Assembly: GCA_002067705.1 (NCBI GenBank)
Contig: MVRL01000154.1
Location: 1-42,462, forward strand
Length of the DNA stretch: 42,462 nt
Reading direction: 5' to 3'
Source of the DNA: Methanosaeta sp. PtaU1.Bin112
GTDB taxonomy: Archaea > Halobacteriota > Methanosarcinia > Methanotrichales > Methanotrichaceae
Shown: in pieces, positions 25,600 to 33,914 of the stretch
Layout: each line of letters opens with the position of its first letter
Position numbering within the stretch: the first letter of the stretch is position 1
The notes under the pieces: model-generated
What the model was told of the DNA's origin: nothing
Databases searched by the model: none
Seen by the model: only the letters and a program-made list of their open reading frames with translations
Made by a program: the position numbers and the translations under genes

Positions 25600-26784
25600 C
25601 TAAGTCCTCTTCAGCTCCTTCATCTTGAGCAGCCTCGCCTGGAAGCCATGGTATTTGGCAAAGCCTTCTGAATCTTTCTGGCTCAACGTCTGGGAGTCGA
25701 AGGAGACCATGTCCTGAGAATAGAGAGCATCCGGCGACCTGCGGCCAACGGATATGGCATTGCCGCAGTACAGCTTCATCTTGACCGATCCGTTGACCCT
25801 CTTTTGGGACTGATCCAGGAAGGCATTCAAATCGGAGTACAGCGGGTCCTCCACCAGGCCCATGTAGGCCATCTCCGACCAGGCTTCATCCACCATGACT
25901 TTAAAACGAAGCTCTGCGCGGGATAAGACCAGATGCTCGAGATCCTTATGCGCCGCAAGGAGGATTGTTGCGGCAGGATGCTCGTAGTTCTCGCGTGCCT
26001 TCAGGCCCAGGACTCTGTCCTCGACCATATCAGTCCTGCCTACTCCATGCTCGCCCCCGATCAAGTTGAGCTTCTCAATCAACTCGACACCACCCATCGG
26101 CACTCCATCTAGAGAGACGGGAACGCCCTGAGCAAATCCGATCTCAACGATCTGCGCGCTCTTGCCGGCATCAGGCCTCTTTGTCCAGCCGTAGATCTCC
26201 TCAGGCGGCTCGAAATACGGGTCTTCCAGCTTTCCTCCCTCGATTGACCGGGACCAGATGTTCTCATCTATCGACCAGGGTTTATCGCGGGTTACAGGGA
26301 CCTCTATACCATGATCGCGAGCATAATCAATCTCCCATTCTCTGGCTAAATCAAGCTCACGCATGGGTGCAATGACCCGGCAGTCTGTGGCCCGGAATAT
26401 TGCCTCGAAGCGCAACTGGTCGTTGCCGCGCCCTGTGCATCCATGCGCCAGGTTCTTTATGCCTTTCTGCCTGGCGATCTCGACCGCTTTTTTGGCGATC
26501 AGGGGCCGGGCGATGGCCGTTCCCAGAACATATCCCTCGTAGGAGCCGTTGGCTTTGATGAGCGGGAATATGTAGTCTCTTACGAACTCCTCTCTGGCGT
26601 CAATTACGTAATGGTCATCTCCCAGCTGCTTGGCCCGGCTGTTTCCTCTTTCGATATCCGACCTCGGCTGGCCTACGTCCACCAGAACGGTGACTATTCT
26701 ATCAAATCCATAGCGCTCTTTGAGGAGCGGAATACAGACAGATGTATCGAGGCCTCCGGAATAGGCCAGTACAACTTCAGACAC
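25600..26784 (-). CDS. argG: Argininosuccinate synthase
   Basis: This enzyme joins citrulline and aspartate with ATP in arginine biosynthesis. The PP-loop is [11 protein letters not shown] at about 7-17 from the proposed start. The family motifs [28 protein letters not shown] and [15 protein letters not shown] are intact, and the length of 394 residues is normal. An upstream in-frame TTG (26808) exists, but GTG 26784 gives [11 protein letters not shown], matching family N-termini. A TATA-like GGTTAAATC at about 26822-26830 would place the transcription start downstream of the TTG. It is divergent from the radical SAM gene. The downstream DUF2111/GNAT pair is probably cotranscribed. Confidence 0.96.
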   Translation of the reverse strand: MSEVVLAYSGGLDTSVCIPLLKERYGFDRIVTVLVDVGQPRSDIERGNSRAKQLGDDHYVIDAREEFVRDYIFPLIKANGSYEGYVLGTAIARPLIAKKAVEIARQKGIKNLAHGCTGRGNDQLRFEAIFRATDCRVIAPMRELDLAREWEIDYARDHGIEVPVTRDKPWSIDENIWSRSIEGGKLEDPYFEPPEEIYGWTKRPDAGKSAQIVEIGFAQGVPVSLDGVPMGGVELIEKLNLIGGEHGVGRTDMVEDRVLGLKARENYEHPAATILLAAHKDLEHLVLSRAELRFKVMVDEAWSEMAYMGLVEDPLYSDLNAFLDQSQKRVNGSVKMKLYCGNAISVGRRSPDALYSQDMVSFDSQTLSQKDSEGFAKYHGFQARLLKMKELKRT

Positions 26785-26883
26785 TTTAGCAACACCAGTC
26801 TCGTACAAGAGGCCGGGTCGATTTAACCTTATCTCTTCCAGAAGCGATAAGTCTATAACAGCCGCGAAAAAAAGAAGGATAGG

Positions 26884-27978
26884 ATGACCCAGCTTATCAA
26901 GACGGCCGCCCTATGCGTAAGCTTCGATAGGGATCAAAAAGCCCTGCAGGCGTCAGGCGCTCTGGCCCTGATGGTCCAGCCGGTTTTAAAGATGATAAAC
27001 CAGAGGCTTGCGGAGGAGAAGCCTGCTCTGGTCAGGCTGAAGGATATCGTAGCCAGCACCTGGCTTCCGCCCATTCCCGGCGGTCCCTTCCGGAGATTGC
27101 TGGTAAACGAAGCTCGCTTTGCCATAGGCAGGCCGGTGCCTCAAACCCTCTCCATCGAGGTTACAAGACGCTGCGGGGCGAAATGCGATCACTGCCTGAT
27201 ACGGGAAGGTGAAGGAGAGCTCTCCCGCGAGGAAATTATGCGCACGATCGACCAGGCGCTGGAGATGGGGACCTGCATCGTCACATTTACGGAAGGCGAC
27301 CCACTCCTGCGGGAGGACATCTTTGAACTGATAAAGCATGTCGACCCAGAGAAAGCAGTGGTAAATCTCTTTACGCCGGGTCTTGATATGACCGTAGAGA
27401 AGGCGGTCAGGCTCAGAGAAGCAGGTCTGTACAATCTGATTATCGGCGTCTACAGCACCAATCCCGAGGAGCATGATCGGGTGAGGGGCGTTGAAGGGGC
27501 TTACAGCAAGGCGATAGAGGCCATAAGGATCGCTCTGCAGACCGGCTTGATGGTGACCATGGCCTGTCATATAAAGTCCGGCCAGGTGGACCGCATCTCA
27601 GATCTCTATGATCTGGCAACTGAGCTGGGCGTGCAGGAGCTGTCTGTCTGGGAGGGCATCCCCAAGACGCCCGAAGAGAAGCTGACGATGATCGAGAGGG
27701 AGAAGATCATCGGACTGTACAGGAAGATCAACTCGACGCCCGGCGGTCCACGGCTCTTTGCCAGCACATATTTCGAGGGCCAGATGATGGGATGCATGGC
27801 GGGTAGAAGGTGGATGCATGTCGCAGTGGACGGAGGCGTCCGGGCCTGCCCCTATCTTCGGGAGAGCTACGCCAATATCAAAGACTGCTCCCTGAAGGAC
27901 GCCTGGAAGGCTCTGCGCGCCACCGGGAGGTTTGAGGGATTCATAGGCAATTGCCCGGCACAGGATATCTTCAGCTAG
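26884..27978 (+). CDS. Radical SAM protein
   Basis: This 364-residue radical SAM enzyme has the cluster motif C97-x3-C101-x2-C104 ([11 protein letters not shown]), the SAM-binding GDPLL variant ([10 protein letters not shown]) and a TIM-barrel core. The late cysteines ([26 protein letters not shown]) look like a short SPASM/Twitch-like auxiliary-cluster region. The N-terminal 80 residues form a helical cap seen in archaeal MoaA-like paralogues of unknown role. I cannot assign the reaction; candidates are peptide, cofactor or tetrapyrrole modification. ATG 26884 has a GGATAGG site and a TATA-like GTCTATAAC at about 26851. It is divergent from argG. Confidence 0.85.
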   Translation: MTQLIKTAALCVSFDRDQKALQASGALALMVQPVLKMINQRLAEEKPALVRLKDIVASTWLPPIPGGPFRRLLVNEARFAIGRPVPQTLSIEVTRRCGAKCDHCLIREGEGELSREEIMRTIDQALEMGTCIVTFTEGDPLLREDIFELIKHVDPEKAVVNLFTPGLDMTVEKAVRLREAGLYNLIIGVYSTNPEEHDRVRGVEGAYSKAIEAIRIALQTGLMVTMACHIKSGQVDRISDLYDLATELGVQELSVWEGIPKTPEEKLTMIEREKIIGLYRKINSTPGGPRLFASTYFEGQMMGCMAGRRWMHVAVDGGVRACPYLRESYANIKDCSLKDAWKALRATGRFEGFIGNCPAQDIFS

Positions 27979-27987
27979 TTTTTTTAA

Positions 27988-28007
27988 AATTTTTCACATG
28001 GAAAATT
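27988..28007. promoter_or_regulatory. 20 bp imperfect palindrome before the OapA-like GTPase gene
   Basis: A dyad with 8 of 10 matched positions per arm is centred on CACATGG between T- and A-runs (TTTTCACATGGAAAA). It lies just upstream of the likely TATA box (TTAGTATAG, about 28009-28017). It slightly resembles archaeal mini-ORB origin boxes of the TTCCAxTGGAA kind, but a single imperfect copy is weak evidence. It may equally be an operator or the T-rich terminator of the radical SAM gene. Confidence 0.3.
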
Positions 28008-28046
28008 ATTAGTATAGATATGCGCTTATCAGATCTGAGGTAGGAC

Positions 28047-28685
28047 ATGGGTTTCATCAGCAACCTCAAGGAGAGCCTTGGGGCCTGGATAGACAGGATA
28101 TTTAAAAAGAAGAGGGCCAAGATAGGGCTTTATGGCCCGCCTAATGCCGGGAAGACTACCCTTGCAAACAGGATTCTACATGATTGGAGCGGAGGAGAGA
28201 GCATGGGTGCGGCCTCCCCCATTCCTCATGAGACCCGTAGGGCGATGAGAAAGGAAGGCGTGGTGATTCATGCCAATGGATCCAGCATCGAGCTGGATAT
28301 CGTCGATACTCCGGGCATGGCCACAAAGGTTGATTTCAAGGAGTTCATGGCCTTCGGCCTCAATGAGTCTCAGGCCAAGAAAAGGGCTAAAGAAGCTACG
28401 GAAGGCGTGATAGAAGCCATCAAATGGCTGGATGACCTGGATGGAGTTCTCCTGGTTATGGACTCCACTGAGGATCCTTATACCCAGGTCAATGTGGTAG
28501 TGATTGGAAACATGGAAGCAAGGAAGCTTCCTCTTCTCATTGTAGCCAATAAGATGGATCTGCCCAACGCCGCTCCAGCCAGAATCAAGGCCGCTTTTCC
28601 TCAGCATGCTATGGTGCAGATCTCCGCTCTGGAAGGATCGAATATAGATAACCTTTATCAGGCGATTGCTGCTCATTTCGGGTGA
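28047..28685 (+). CDS. oapA: Era-like GTPase, first gene of the OapABC-like trio
   Basis: This 212-residue small GTPase has P-loop GPPNAGKTT at 30-38, the G3 motif DTPG at 87-90 and G4 NKMD at 168-171, with SALEG as a G5 candidate near 192. The N-terminal 25 residues are amphipathic and basic. In haloarchaea the homologous GTPase is annotated as origin-associated protein OapA and is followed by DUF2073 and zinc-ribbon genes, exactly as here; the molecular role is unknown. GAGGTAGGAC precedes the ATG. The gene name is by synteny and family memory; no orc1/cdc6 gene is in the window. Confidence 0.82.
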   Translation: MGFISNLKESLGAWIDRIFKKKRAKIGLYGPPNAGKTTLANRILHDWSGGESMGAASPIPHETRRAMRKEGVVIHANGSSIELDIVDTPGMATKVDFKEFMAFGLNESQAKKRAKEATEGVIEAIKWLDDLDGVLLVMDSTEDPYTQVNVVVIGNMEARKLPLLIVANKMDLPNAAPARIKAAFPQHAMVQISALEGSNIDNLYQAIAAHFG

Positions 28686-28690
28686 TCTTG

Positions 28691-29050
28691 ATGAGAGAAG
28701 TGCAGATGGACCTCATCTCGGCAGAGAAGCTGGAGAAAATGACCTCCATGGAGAAGATTCGGTTAATCCTGGACAAGGTCAAGAACGGCAAGATTGTGGT
28801 TTTAGAGTGCGGCTTGACCTCTGATGAGGAGGTGCGCCTTATCGAGATGACCATGACCGAGATTCGGGTGGACGAGTTCTCGGGGATAGAGATCGAAAGT
28901 TACCCCTCCAAGAAAGAGGGATCCTTCCTGGACAAGATATTTGGCAGAAATCTCAAAGGCCGGATGACAGTCATAGGTCCTGCCAACCAGCTGCGCACTA
29001 TTGAGAAAGACAAATATCAGATCAGCACCAAGGTCTCTGTGGGGGAGTAG
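28691..29050 (+). CDS. oapB: DUF2073 protein, OapB-like
   Basis: The 119-residue protein matches the archaeal DUF2073 family: MEKIRLILDKVKNGKIVVLE near the N-terminus and SFLDKIFGRNLKGRMTVIGPANQL near the C-terminus. The function is not known, but its constant position between the Era-like GTPase and a zinc-ribbon protein implies a shared complex. ATG 28691 lies 5 bp after the GTPase stop, with GGTGAT as ribosome site; an earlier in-frame GTG at 28682 overlaps the GTPase gene. It abuts the next gene directly. Confidence 0.83.
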   Translation: MREVQMDLISAEKLEKMTSMEKIRLILDKVKNGKIVVLECGLTSDEEVRLIEMTMTEIRVDEFSGIEIESYPSKKEGSFLDKIFGRNLKGRMTVIGPANQLRTIEKDKYQISTKVSVGE

Positions 29051-29605
29051 ATGCCTCATATCTGTACCCGCTGCAAGAACGTCTTCGATTCAGGAGAGGA
29101 TATCCTGAAAGGCTGCCCGAAGTGCGGCTGGAAGAAGTTCATGTTCGTCAAGAAGGGTCCAGAGGATCGCAAGGGGCAGTCGGAGCAGATTATAACCCGA
29201 GCTATGGGTGTGCGTGTCCCTCCTGGAATGAGGAAAAATCAACCAGAGATAAAAGAAGAGAAGATACAAAAAGAGATGATGCAGGCTTCAAGAGGCACTC
29301 ACTCCAGCGATGCGCATCCTCCTGAACACCATCATCCTTCCAGGATGAGTCAGGATGAAGACATTCATCAGGATAGATCCACTCATCAGGATAAAACCCC
29401 TCATCAGTATGGACCCCCACTGAGTGAAGGCAATAAAGGCAAGTCTATAGAGAAGACTCTGGAGAGCGTCAAGATAACTGCACCCGGCACCTATGAATTG
29501 AATCTGCCGTCCCTCTTTGAGCGAGATGAGCTGATTATGGCGGTCAAGGAGGGCACCTATTTCATCGATCTCGCATCGGTCTTTAAAAAGAGCAAGAAGG
29601 ATTGA
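29051..29605 (+). CDS. oapC: Zinc-ribbon protein, OapC-like
   Basis: The 184-residue protein starts with a zinc ribbon (C5, C8, C22, C25: CTRCKNVF then GCPKCGWKKF). After about residue 40 it becomes low-complexity and His/Gln/Asp-rich (repeated HQD-type units around 95-125, such as IHQD, THQD and PHQY). The last 45 residues form a conserved-looking end (TAPGTYELNLPSLFERDELIMAVKEGTYFIDL). The ATG follows the OapB-like stop with no gap (GGGGGAGTAG as ribosome site). The His-rich repeats could bind metal. This order completes the archaeal GTPase-DUF2073-zinc ribbon trio. Confidence 0.8.
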   Translation: MPHICTRCKNVFDSGEDILKGCPKCGWKKFMFVKKGPEDRKGQSEQIITRAMGVRVPPGMRKNQPEIKEEKIQKEMMQASRGTHSSDAHPPEHHHPSRMSQDEDIHQDRSTHQDKTPHQYGPPLSEGNKGKSIEKTLESVKITAPGTYELNLPSLFERDELIMAVKEGTYFIDLASVFKKSKKD

Positions 29606-29678
29606 CAGTATCACAAAATTTTACATGTTTAGGTGAGAAGACACTGAGAGGACCCGTTAGCATCAAGGACCGGATGAC

Positions 29679-29966
29679 TCATGACAGCGGAAGAGAATCC
29701 ACGTATCCCAGCTCTCTGGCTTTAGACAGCGCTGCTGAGGCTTCGTTGTCGTGTTCCAAAGCCTCCAGTGCAGCTCTTTTATTATACCAGGCCTCTGCAT
29801 ATTGCGGGGCCAGCCGTATGGCTTCTTCGTATGACTGGATTGCTTCTTCGTACATTGCTTGTTCATACTGAGCATTGCCCTTATGGCTCCAATCCTCTGC
29901 AGTCTGCTGGCCGCATGACAGCCCTGAGAAGAGCAAGATGAAAAGAGCAATCCTGGTGGTATTCAT
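29679..29966 (-). CDS. Small exported TPR protein
   Basis: The protein of 95 residues has a hydrophobic N-terminus (MNTTRIALFILLFSGLSCGQQ) that is either a signal peptide or a lipoprotein signal with Cys as acceptor. Two tetratricopeptide units follow (AEDWSHKGNAQYEQAMYEEAIQSYEEAIRLAP and AEAWYNKRAALEALEHDNEASAALSKARELG). TPRs mediate protein binding, here presumably at the cell surface. The open frame extends to 30011, but ATG 29966 begins the signal sequence. It lies downstream of the CARDB and PAN-domain genes on the same strand, separated by about 230 bp. Confidence 0.72.
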   Translation of the reverse strand: MNTTRIALFILLFSGLSCGQQTAEDWSHKGNAQYEQAMYEEAIQSYEEAIRLAPQYAEAWYNKRAALEALEHDNEASAALSKARELGYVDSLPLS

Positions 29967-30197
29967 AGACTTAATTGGTCTCTGGCAAGATATACGTCTG
30001 CCGACTGGCAAAAAAATGGGGCAGATGATTCATCCCTCCTCCTCCCATCGATCCTGCACCCTTACTCCCATTCTGTCCTTGATGCCCGCAGCCTCCGGTC
30101 CGTCCGGAGATTTTCATCGGTCCCTGCTCATCAGGCCCAAATCCGGAATGGTCCAGAGCTGCGGTCACCAAAAAATCAGATGGGAAACGACCGGCGG
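29967..30197. other. Spacer with a doubtful glycine-rich ORF
   Basis: A minus-strand frame at 30171-29971 encodes 66 residues rich in Gly, His and Met (for example GSMGGGGMNHLP). It starts at TTG/GTG after a T-run that could be a terminator, and it has no ribosome site. It lies between two same-strand secreted-protein genes with small gaps, so a real small gene cannot be excluded, but codon content is unconvincing. Confidence 0.3.
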
Positions 30198-30686
30198 CTA
30201 TGGGAAGGATAGAGTGGTATACCCGGCACTGGATAGGTTATTAGTCTCATCAGCCTCGTCGACCTGGTTTAGGTAATCAGCAGTGACACGGTACTTGTAG
30301 CTCTCGCCCGTTGGCACCTGGTGGCTGAAGGACAGGGTCTTTCTGTTCTTGATTACCGCTGACGCAATATCGTAGTTCAGGCCGGTCACGCCTCCGGTTG
30401 CCAGCAGGTTGTATCCTCTTGTTGGATCACTTGTCCACTCCACCTTCACCTTGAAAGGTCCGGTAGCAGTATTCCTTACCGGATTTATCACAGTCACATT
30501 GATCTGCACATTATGCCCTGAGGGGACCACGCTGACCCTGTTGATCTTCAGATCGCTGATTGCGATATCCGGCTTAATCCGTACAGCATCCGTAGACGCG
30601 GGGGCTTTCGCCGCCTCAACCACTGCCAATGGACTCATTACCATTGCCATTATTGCCATCAGGCACAGGAGACCAAACCATTTCAT
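30198..30686 (-). CDS. Secreted CARDB-domain protein
   Basis: The protein of 162 residues has a signal peptide (MKWFGLLCLMAIMAMVMSPLAVVEA) and one CARDB (cell-adhesion-related, APHP-like) beta-sandwich, recognised from PDIAISDLKINRVSVVPSGHNVQINVTVIN at the start and YRVTADYLNQVDEADETNNL near the end. Such domains are structural modules of archaeal surface proteins. GAGGTG lies about 8 bases before ATG 30686; an upstream ATG at 30707 directly abuts the PAN gene stop. It is the second gene of a PAN-CARDB pair. Confidence 0.82.
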   Translation of the reverse strand: MKWFGLLCLMAIMAMVMSPLAVVEAAKAPASTDAVRIKPDIAISDLKINRVSVVPSGHNVQINVTVINPVRNTATGPFKVKVEWTSDPTRGYNLLATGGVTGLNYDIASAVIKNRKTLSFSHQVPTGESYKYRVTADYLNQVDEADETNNLSSAGYTTLSFP

Positions 30687-30707
30687 GACAAACACCTCAT
30701 TTCTCAT

Positions 30708-31427
30708 TCACGGGAACAGCTTCACTCCGGAGTCGCAGCAGGAGGACGGGCTGCGGCGCGGAACATTCGATTTCAGCCAGCATTTGGCTTTGGTGGGATC
30801 TTGAATTCCCGGCCTGACATACGTCCAGGCCATGCATCTGGCATCGCCATCGCATTCCGCCTTGCATAGCCGCCAGTCTGGACTATCAAGCAAGAGGCTT
30901 CTATAGTCTCCCCCCAATCGGTTTGTTCCGGGCTCATGCTCATAATTGGGACAATTTATAACGTAGTCTGTAGCAAGCCTCGTGTTCCAGAGATTTCTGT
31001 CCAGCAGACACCCTTCATCGCCAGAGAAGATGACAGAAAGGGTGATGGCGAGGCTGTCATACGCTTTATAGCGACTGCAGAGATCATTTCTAATTTTGGG
31101 GATTAGTCCCATTTCGAACGGATAGCTATAGACCTGATTTGATTCGCTGCATTCGCTTGGCTTGCTCACTCGATCTCGATTATCCCAGGCAGCCTGAACA
31201 CATTCATCGAGATTGTGTCTCGCCCTTCTTCTCGCTTCATTTGGATTGTAGTAACCTACGGTTCCCTGGCCGGAAAAGGATGGATATGTCTGGCCGGTGC
31301 CGCCACTTATGGAAGTCACTGAAACCGAGTATGATGCTGTGCATGAGCGAGTTACATCCTGCCCCTCAGCCATCCCTGAGAAAGCCATAATCCATACTAG
31401 CAATAATATTAGCATCCGCTTATTCAT
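30708..31427 (-). CDS. Secreted PAN/apple-domain protein
   Basis: The protein of 239 residues has a signal peptide (MNKRMLILLLVWIMAFSGMAEG). The C-terminal 75 residues match PAN_4/apple: SLLLDSPDWRLCKAECDGDARCMAWTYVRP followed by AKCWLKSNVP and CCDSGV, with paired cysteines that would form disulfides. The central 120 residues are cysteine-containing and unrecognised. PAN domains bind proteins or carbohydrates. The gene abuts the CARDB gene, giving a two-gene secreted module, and is divergent from the first binding-protein gene of the nif-like region. Confidence 0.82.
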   Translation of the reverse strand: MNKRMLILLLVWIMAFSGMAEGQDVTRSCTASYSVSVTSISGGTGQTYPSFSGQGTVGYYNPNEARRRARHNLDECVQAAWDNRDRVSKPSECSESNQVYSYPFEMGLIPKIRNDLCSRYKAYDSLAITLSVIFSGDEGCLLDRNLWNTRLATDYVINCPNYEHEPGTNRLGGDYRSLLLDSPDWRLCKAECDGDARCMAWTYVRPGIQDPTKAKCWLKSNVPRRSPSSCCDSGVKLFP

Positions 31428-31745
31428 TTTTATCCATCCGTCCCATCCGCCCTCACATTCACCAATAACTGCAGTAAGCAGGCAGAGCTATACTTTATGA
31501 TTAATCATTAATCTATTTATCGCTTTGGGACCCTGCACTTTAAGACGACTCACTTCAGGAGCACAATATCGAGCCGCACGTCGATTAGTGCCCGATAGCT
31601 GCTTAATCAATATTTATGCTTTTTGTAATATCAATACCGAAATGCTTAATAATAATAGCCTAAATGAAACAGATATATAAGATATTATAAGACCAATAGG
31701 GAATGACAACTTAAGAACGCTAATTGGCAAAAGAGGTGTATTGAG
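31428..31745. promoter_or_regulatory. Divergent promoter region for the PAN gene and first binding-protein gene
   Basis: This 318 bp gene-free stretch has a clear TATA region AGATATATAAGATATTATAA at 31671-31690 for the plus-strand binding-protein gene, with GAGGTG at 31733-31738 as its ribosome site. The element TGCTTAAT occurs twice upstream (near 31602 and 31653). For the minus-strand PAN gene a TATA-like CATAAAGTATAG is read near 31490-31500. No RNA gene or riboswitch was recognised, though a B12- or metal-responsive element should be looked for here. Confidence 0.5.
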
Positions 31746-32873
31746 ATGAGAATCAACAAATGGTTATTACAATCGGCGCTGGCACTGTGTCTTTCGCTGC
31801 TCGCAATCAGCACTGCACTGGCATCGGACAGTGCGGATTCAGATTATCCCAAGAAGATCGTAGATAATGCAGATAGAGAGATCACCATCCATAGTCCAGT
31901 GCAGAGGATAATAGCAAACAATGGAGATGCAGTCGAGGCCATAATCATGCTCGGCGAAGGCGACAAGATTGTGGCCGTATCGGATACGGTAAAACAAAAA
32001 TCAAGCTACTATTTCCCTATGCTTAAAAAAGTGCCATCGGTGGGAACATTCAATAAGCTTGACTATGAGATGATCGGAGCCATCGCCAAGGGAGGCAATG
32101 ATACAATTGCTCCGGATATTATCTTCATAGGCTACAGCTACCCGGGAAAAGCCTATGGAATTGAAGCCCATGCCAAGGCGCTTGCTCCGTTCGAGAACAT
32201 AACCTGCATTGGCCTGGATTTCTTCTATCCCGAAAACATGACAACCGATATGGAAAAGCTGGGAGTTATCCTGAACAGGGAGGCAGAAGCTAGAGAATAT
32301 ATCAACTGGTACAATGAGAAAGCCGCCGACATAAAGGAAGCAGTGAAAGATACTTCGATGCCCGCAACATACGTAGAATGGACATCAAAGGGCGACGATC
32401 TGAGCGGAATGGGGCCAACTTCAGGAGCTGGCCAAATGGTGAAATCTGCTAACGCATACAATATATTTAGCGGTCTCACAGACGGATATCCGAAGATCAA
32501 CTGGGAGTACATCATCTCGAAGAAGCCCGATATCATAATTAAGCGGCAGTCAACGGCATCGGATGCCAAAGCATTGGGCTGGGAAGCTCCTCCCTCTGCG
32601 GAAGCAATCAAGCTTGAGAGTGTCGTCCAAGAGATCATGGGCCGGCCTGCTGCGAATACCGTGCCCGCAGTGAAGAATGGTAAGGTCTATGTCTTCAACT
32701 GGGACTTCATGGCAGGTCCAGACCAGATAGTAGGACTCACTTACCTGGCCAAGGTTATCCATCCGGAAGCAAAGCTTGACCCCGATTCCGTTTACAAGGA
32801 GTATCTGGAAAAGATCGGTCTGGAATATCCAGAAGGAAGGATATTCGTTTACCCTGTTTCCGAAACAAAATGA
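31746..32873 (+). CDS. ABC-type metal-chelate substrate-binding protein (PF01497), first of five
   Basis: This 375-residue exported protein has a signal peptide (MRINKWLLQSALALCLSLLAISTALA) and a FepB/BtuF-like two-lobed fold. The first lobe opens with the family entry motif REITIHSPVQRIIANNGDAVEAIIMLGEGDKIVAVSD, split at 31861-31980, and the protein closes with KNGKVYVFNWDF and IHPEAKLDPDSVYKEYLEKIG. Relatives bind Fe-siderophores, heme, cobalamin or other chelates. No permease or ATPase is nearby. It lies next to the nif-like operon on the opposite strand, separated by a terminator. Its mature form lacks the dockerin module found in three paralogues to the right. Confidence 0.88.
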   Translation: MRINKWLLQSALALCLSLLAISTALASDSADSDYPKKIVDNADREITIHSPVQRIIANNGDAVEAIIMLGEGDKIVAVSDTVKQKSSYYFPMLKKVPSVGTFNKLDYEMIGAIAKGGNDTIAPDIIFIGYSYPGKAYGIEAHAKALAPFENITCIGLDFFYPENMTTDMEKLGVILNREAEAREYINWYNEKAADIKEAVKDTSMPATYVEWTSKGDDLSGMGPTSGAGQMVKSANAYNIFSGLTDGYPKINWEYIISKKPDIIIKRQSTASDAKALGWEAPPSAEAIKLESVVQEIMGRPAANTVPAVKNGKVYVFNWDFMAGPDQIVGLTYLAKVIHPEAKLDPDSVYKEYLEKIGLEYPEGRIFVYPVSETK

Positions 32874-32915
32874 AAGACCTTGAAAGACCTGAGCTGTGGA
32901 ATAATTTATTCATTC

Positions 32916-32947
32916 TGCGGGCGATGTCGCCCGCAATCGAAATTTTT
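32916..32947 (+). terminator. Strong hairpin terminator between the binding-protein gene and the NifH-like gene
   Basis: A 20-base perfect palindrome (TGCGGGCGA and TCGCCCGCA, 32916-32935) is followed by a T-run at 32943-32948. It lies 43 bp after the binding-protein stop and would end that transcript. On the other strand it lies beyond the NifH-like stop and could act there too, with an A/T tail. Confidence 0.6.
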
Positions 32948-32998
32948 TAAATCATATGGGAGCCCAGATCCCATCATAACTGCATCCGGCATCACCGG

Positions 32999-33898
32999 CT
33001 ATTCATGCAATCGCGATCCATTTTTTGCTTTTTTTCTGTTCTCCTCTCTGATCTTCTGTGCCATTATGGCCAGATTCTCTCTTGAGAGTGGCTTTGGAAC
33101 TGCTGTTGATCTATTCTCAAGAATCGACCGGGCGAGAATCCTGAATCGGTCTGCTGCCGGAGAATCTGGGGCATGCTCTATCACGGTCTGGCCGTAAAGC
33201 TCGCTCTCCTGGATCATAGGATCGCTTGGTATCGTTCCTATTACCTTTGATCCGATTTTAGAGGCGAACTCCTCAACGAGACCCAGATCATCCAGAGACC
33301 CGCGAACATTGTAAATAATGCCGCCCAGAGCTGATCCGCCTCTGCCTGCGTAGCGCTGTATCCCCTTGCATATATTATTGGCTGCGTAGATGGCCAGATA
33401 ATCGGCGGATGTCACAACGTAAACATCATCCGCGAGCCCTTGGCGCAATGGCATGCCAAAGCCGCCGCAGACGACATCTCCCAGCACATCATAGATAACT
33501 ACATCAAGGCCGCTCTTGTAGACGCCCAGACGATCGAGCAGCTCTACTGCAACTTTTATTCCCCGTCCAGCGCAGCCCACGGCAGGCTCCGGCCCTCCCG
33601 CCTCAACGCATAAGGCTCCCTGAAAACCGGTGAAGACGACCTCGTTCAGATCTATGCTCTTGCCCCTGCCCATCTCAGTCAGTTCGAGCTTGTCACCTCC
33701 TTTTTCTCTCATTACATCCAGTATCGTGGGAATCTCCTGATCGCCTCTCAGATTTCTGGTGCAATCCGCCTTGGGATCGCACCCCATCTGCATGACCTTC
33801 TTTCCCATCTCAGCCAGGGCGGCGGCAATATTTGAGGATACAGTGGATTTTCCAATGCCTCCTTTTCCATAAAACGCAATTTGTAAAGGCTCTTTCAT
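32999..33898 (-). CDS. NifH-like ATPase (nitrogenase-like iron protein)
   Basis: The 299-residue protein is a NifH/BchL/CfbC-class ATP-dependent reductase. P-loop GKGGIGKST at 11-19; the bridging [4Fe-4S] ligands are C109 ([13 protein letters not shown]) and C144 ([10 protein letters not shown]). The Walker A' region reads [10 protein letters not shown] instead of the usual KADSTR, a mark of divergent NifH relatives. It would donate electrons to the partner encoded upstream. ATG 33898 with AAGGT upstream is used; the open frame to 34090 only overlaps the K-like gene. It is the last gene of the operon, 16 bp behind the K-like gene. Not assigned nifH: the neighbours argue against dinitrogen fixation. 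Confidence 0.92.
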   Translation of the reverse strand: MKEPLQIAFYGKGGIGKSTVSSNIAAALAEMGKKVMQMGCDPKADCTRNLRGDQEIPTILDVMREKGGDKLELTEMGRGKSIDLNEVVFTGFQGALCVEAGGPEPAVGCAGRGIKVAVELLDRLGVYKSGLDVVIYDVLGDVVCGGFGMPLRQGLADDVYVVTSADYLAIYAANNICKGIQRYAGRGGSALGGIIYNVRGSLDDLGLVEEFASKIGSKVIGTIPSDPMIQESELYGQTVIEHAPDSPAADRFRILARSILENRSTAVPKPLSRENLAIMAQKIREENRKKAKNGSRLHE

Positions 33899-33914
33899 GC
33901 ATATACCTTCTTTT

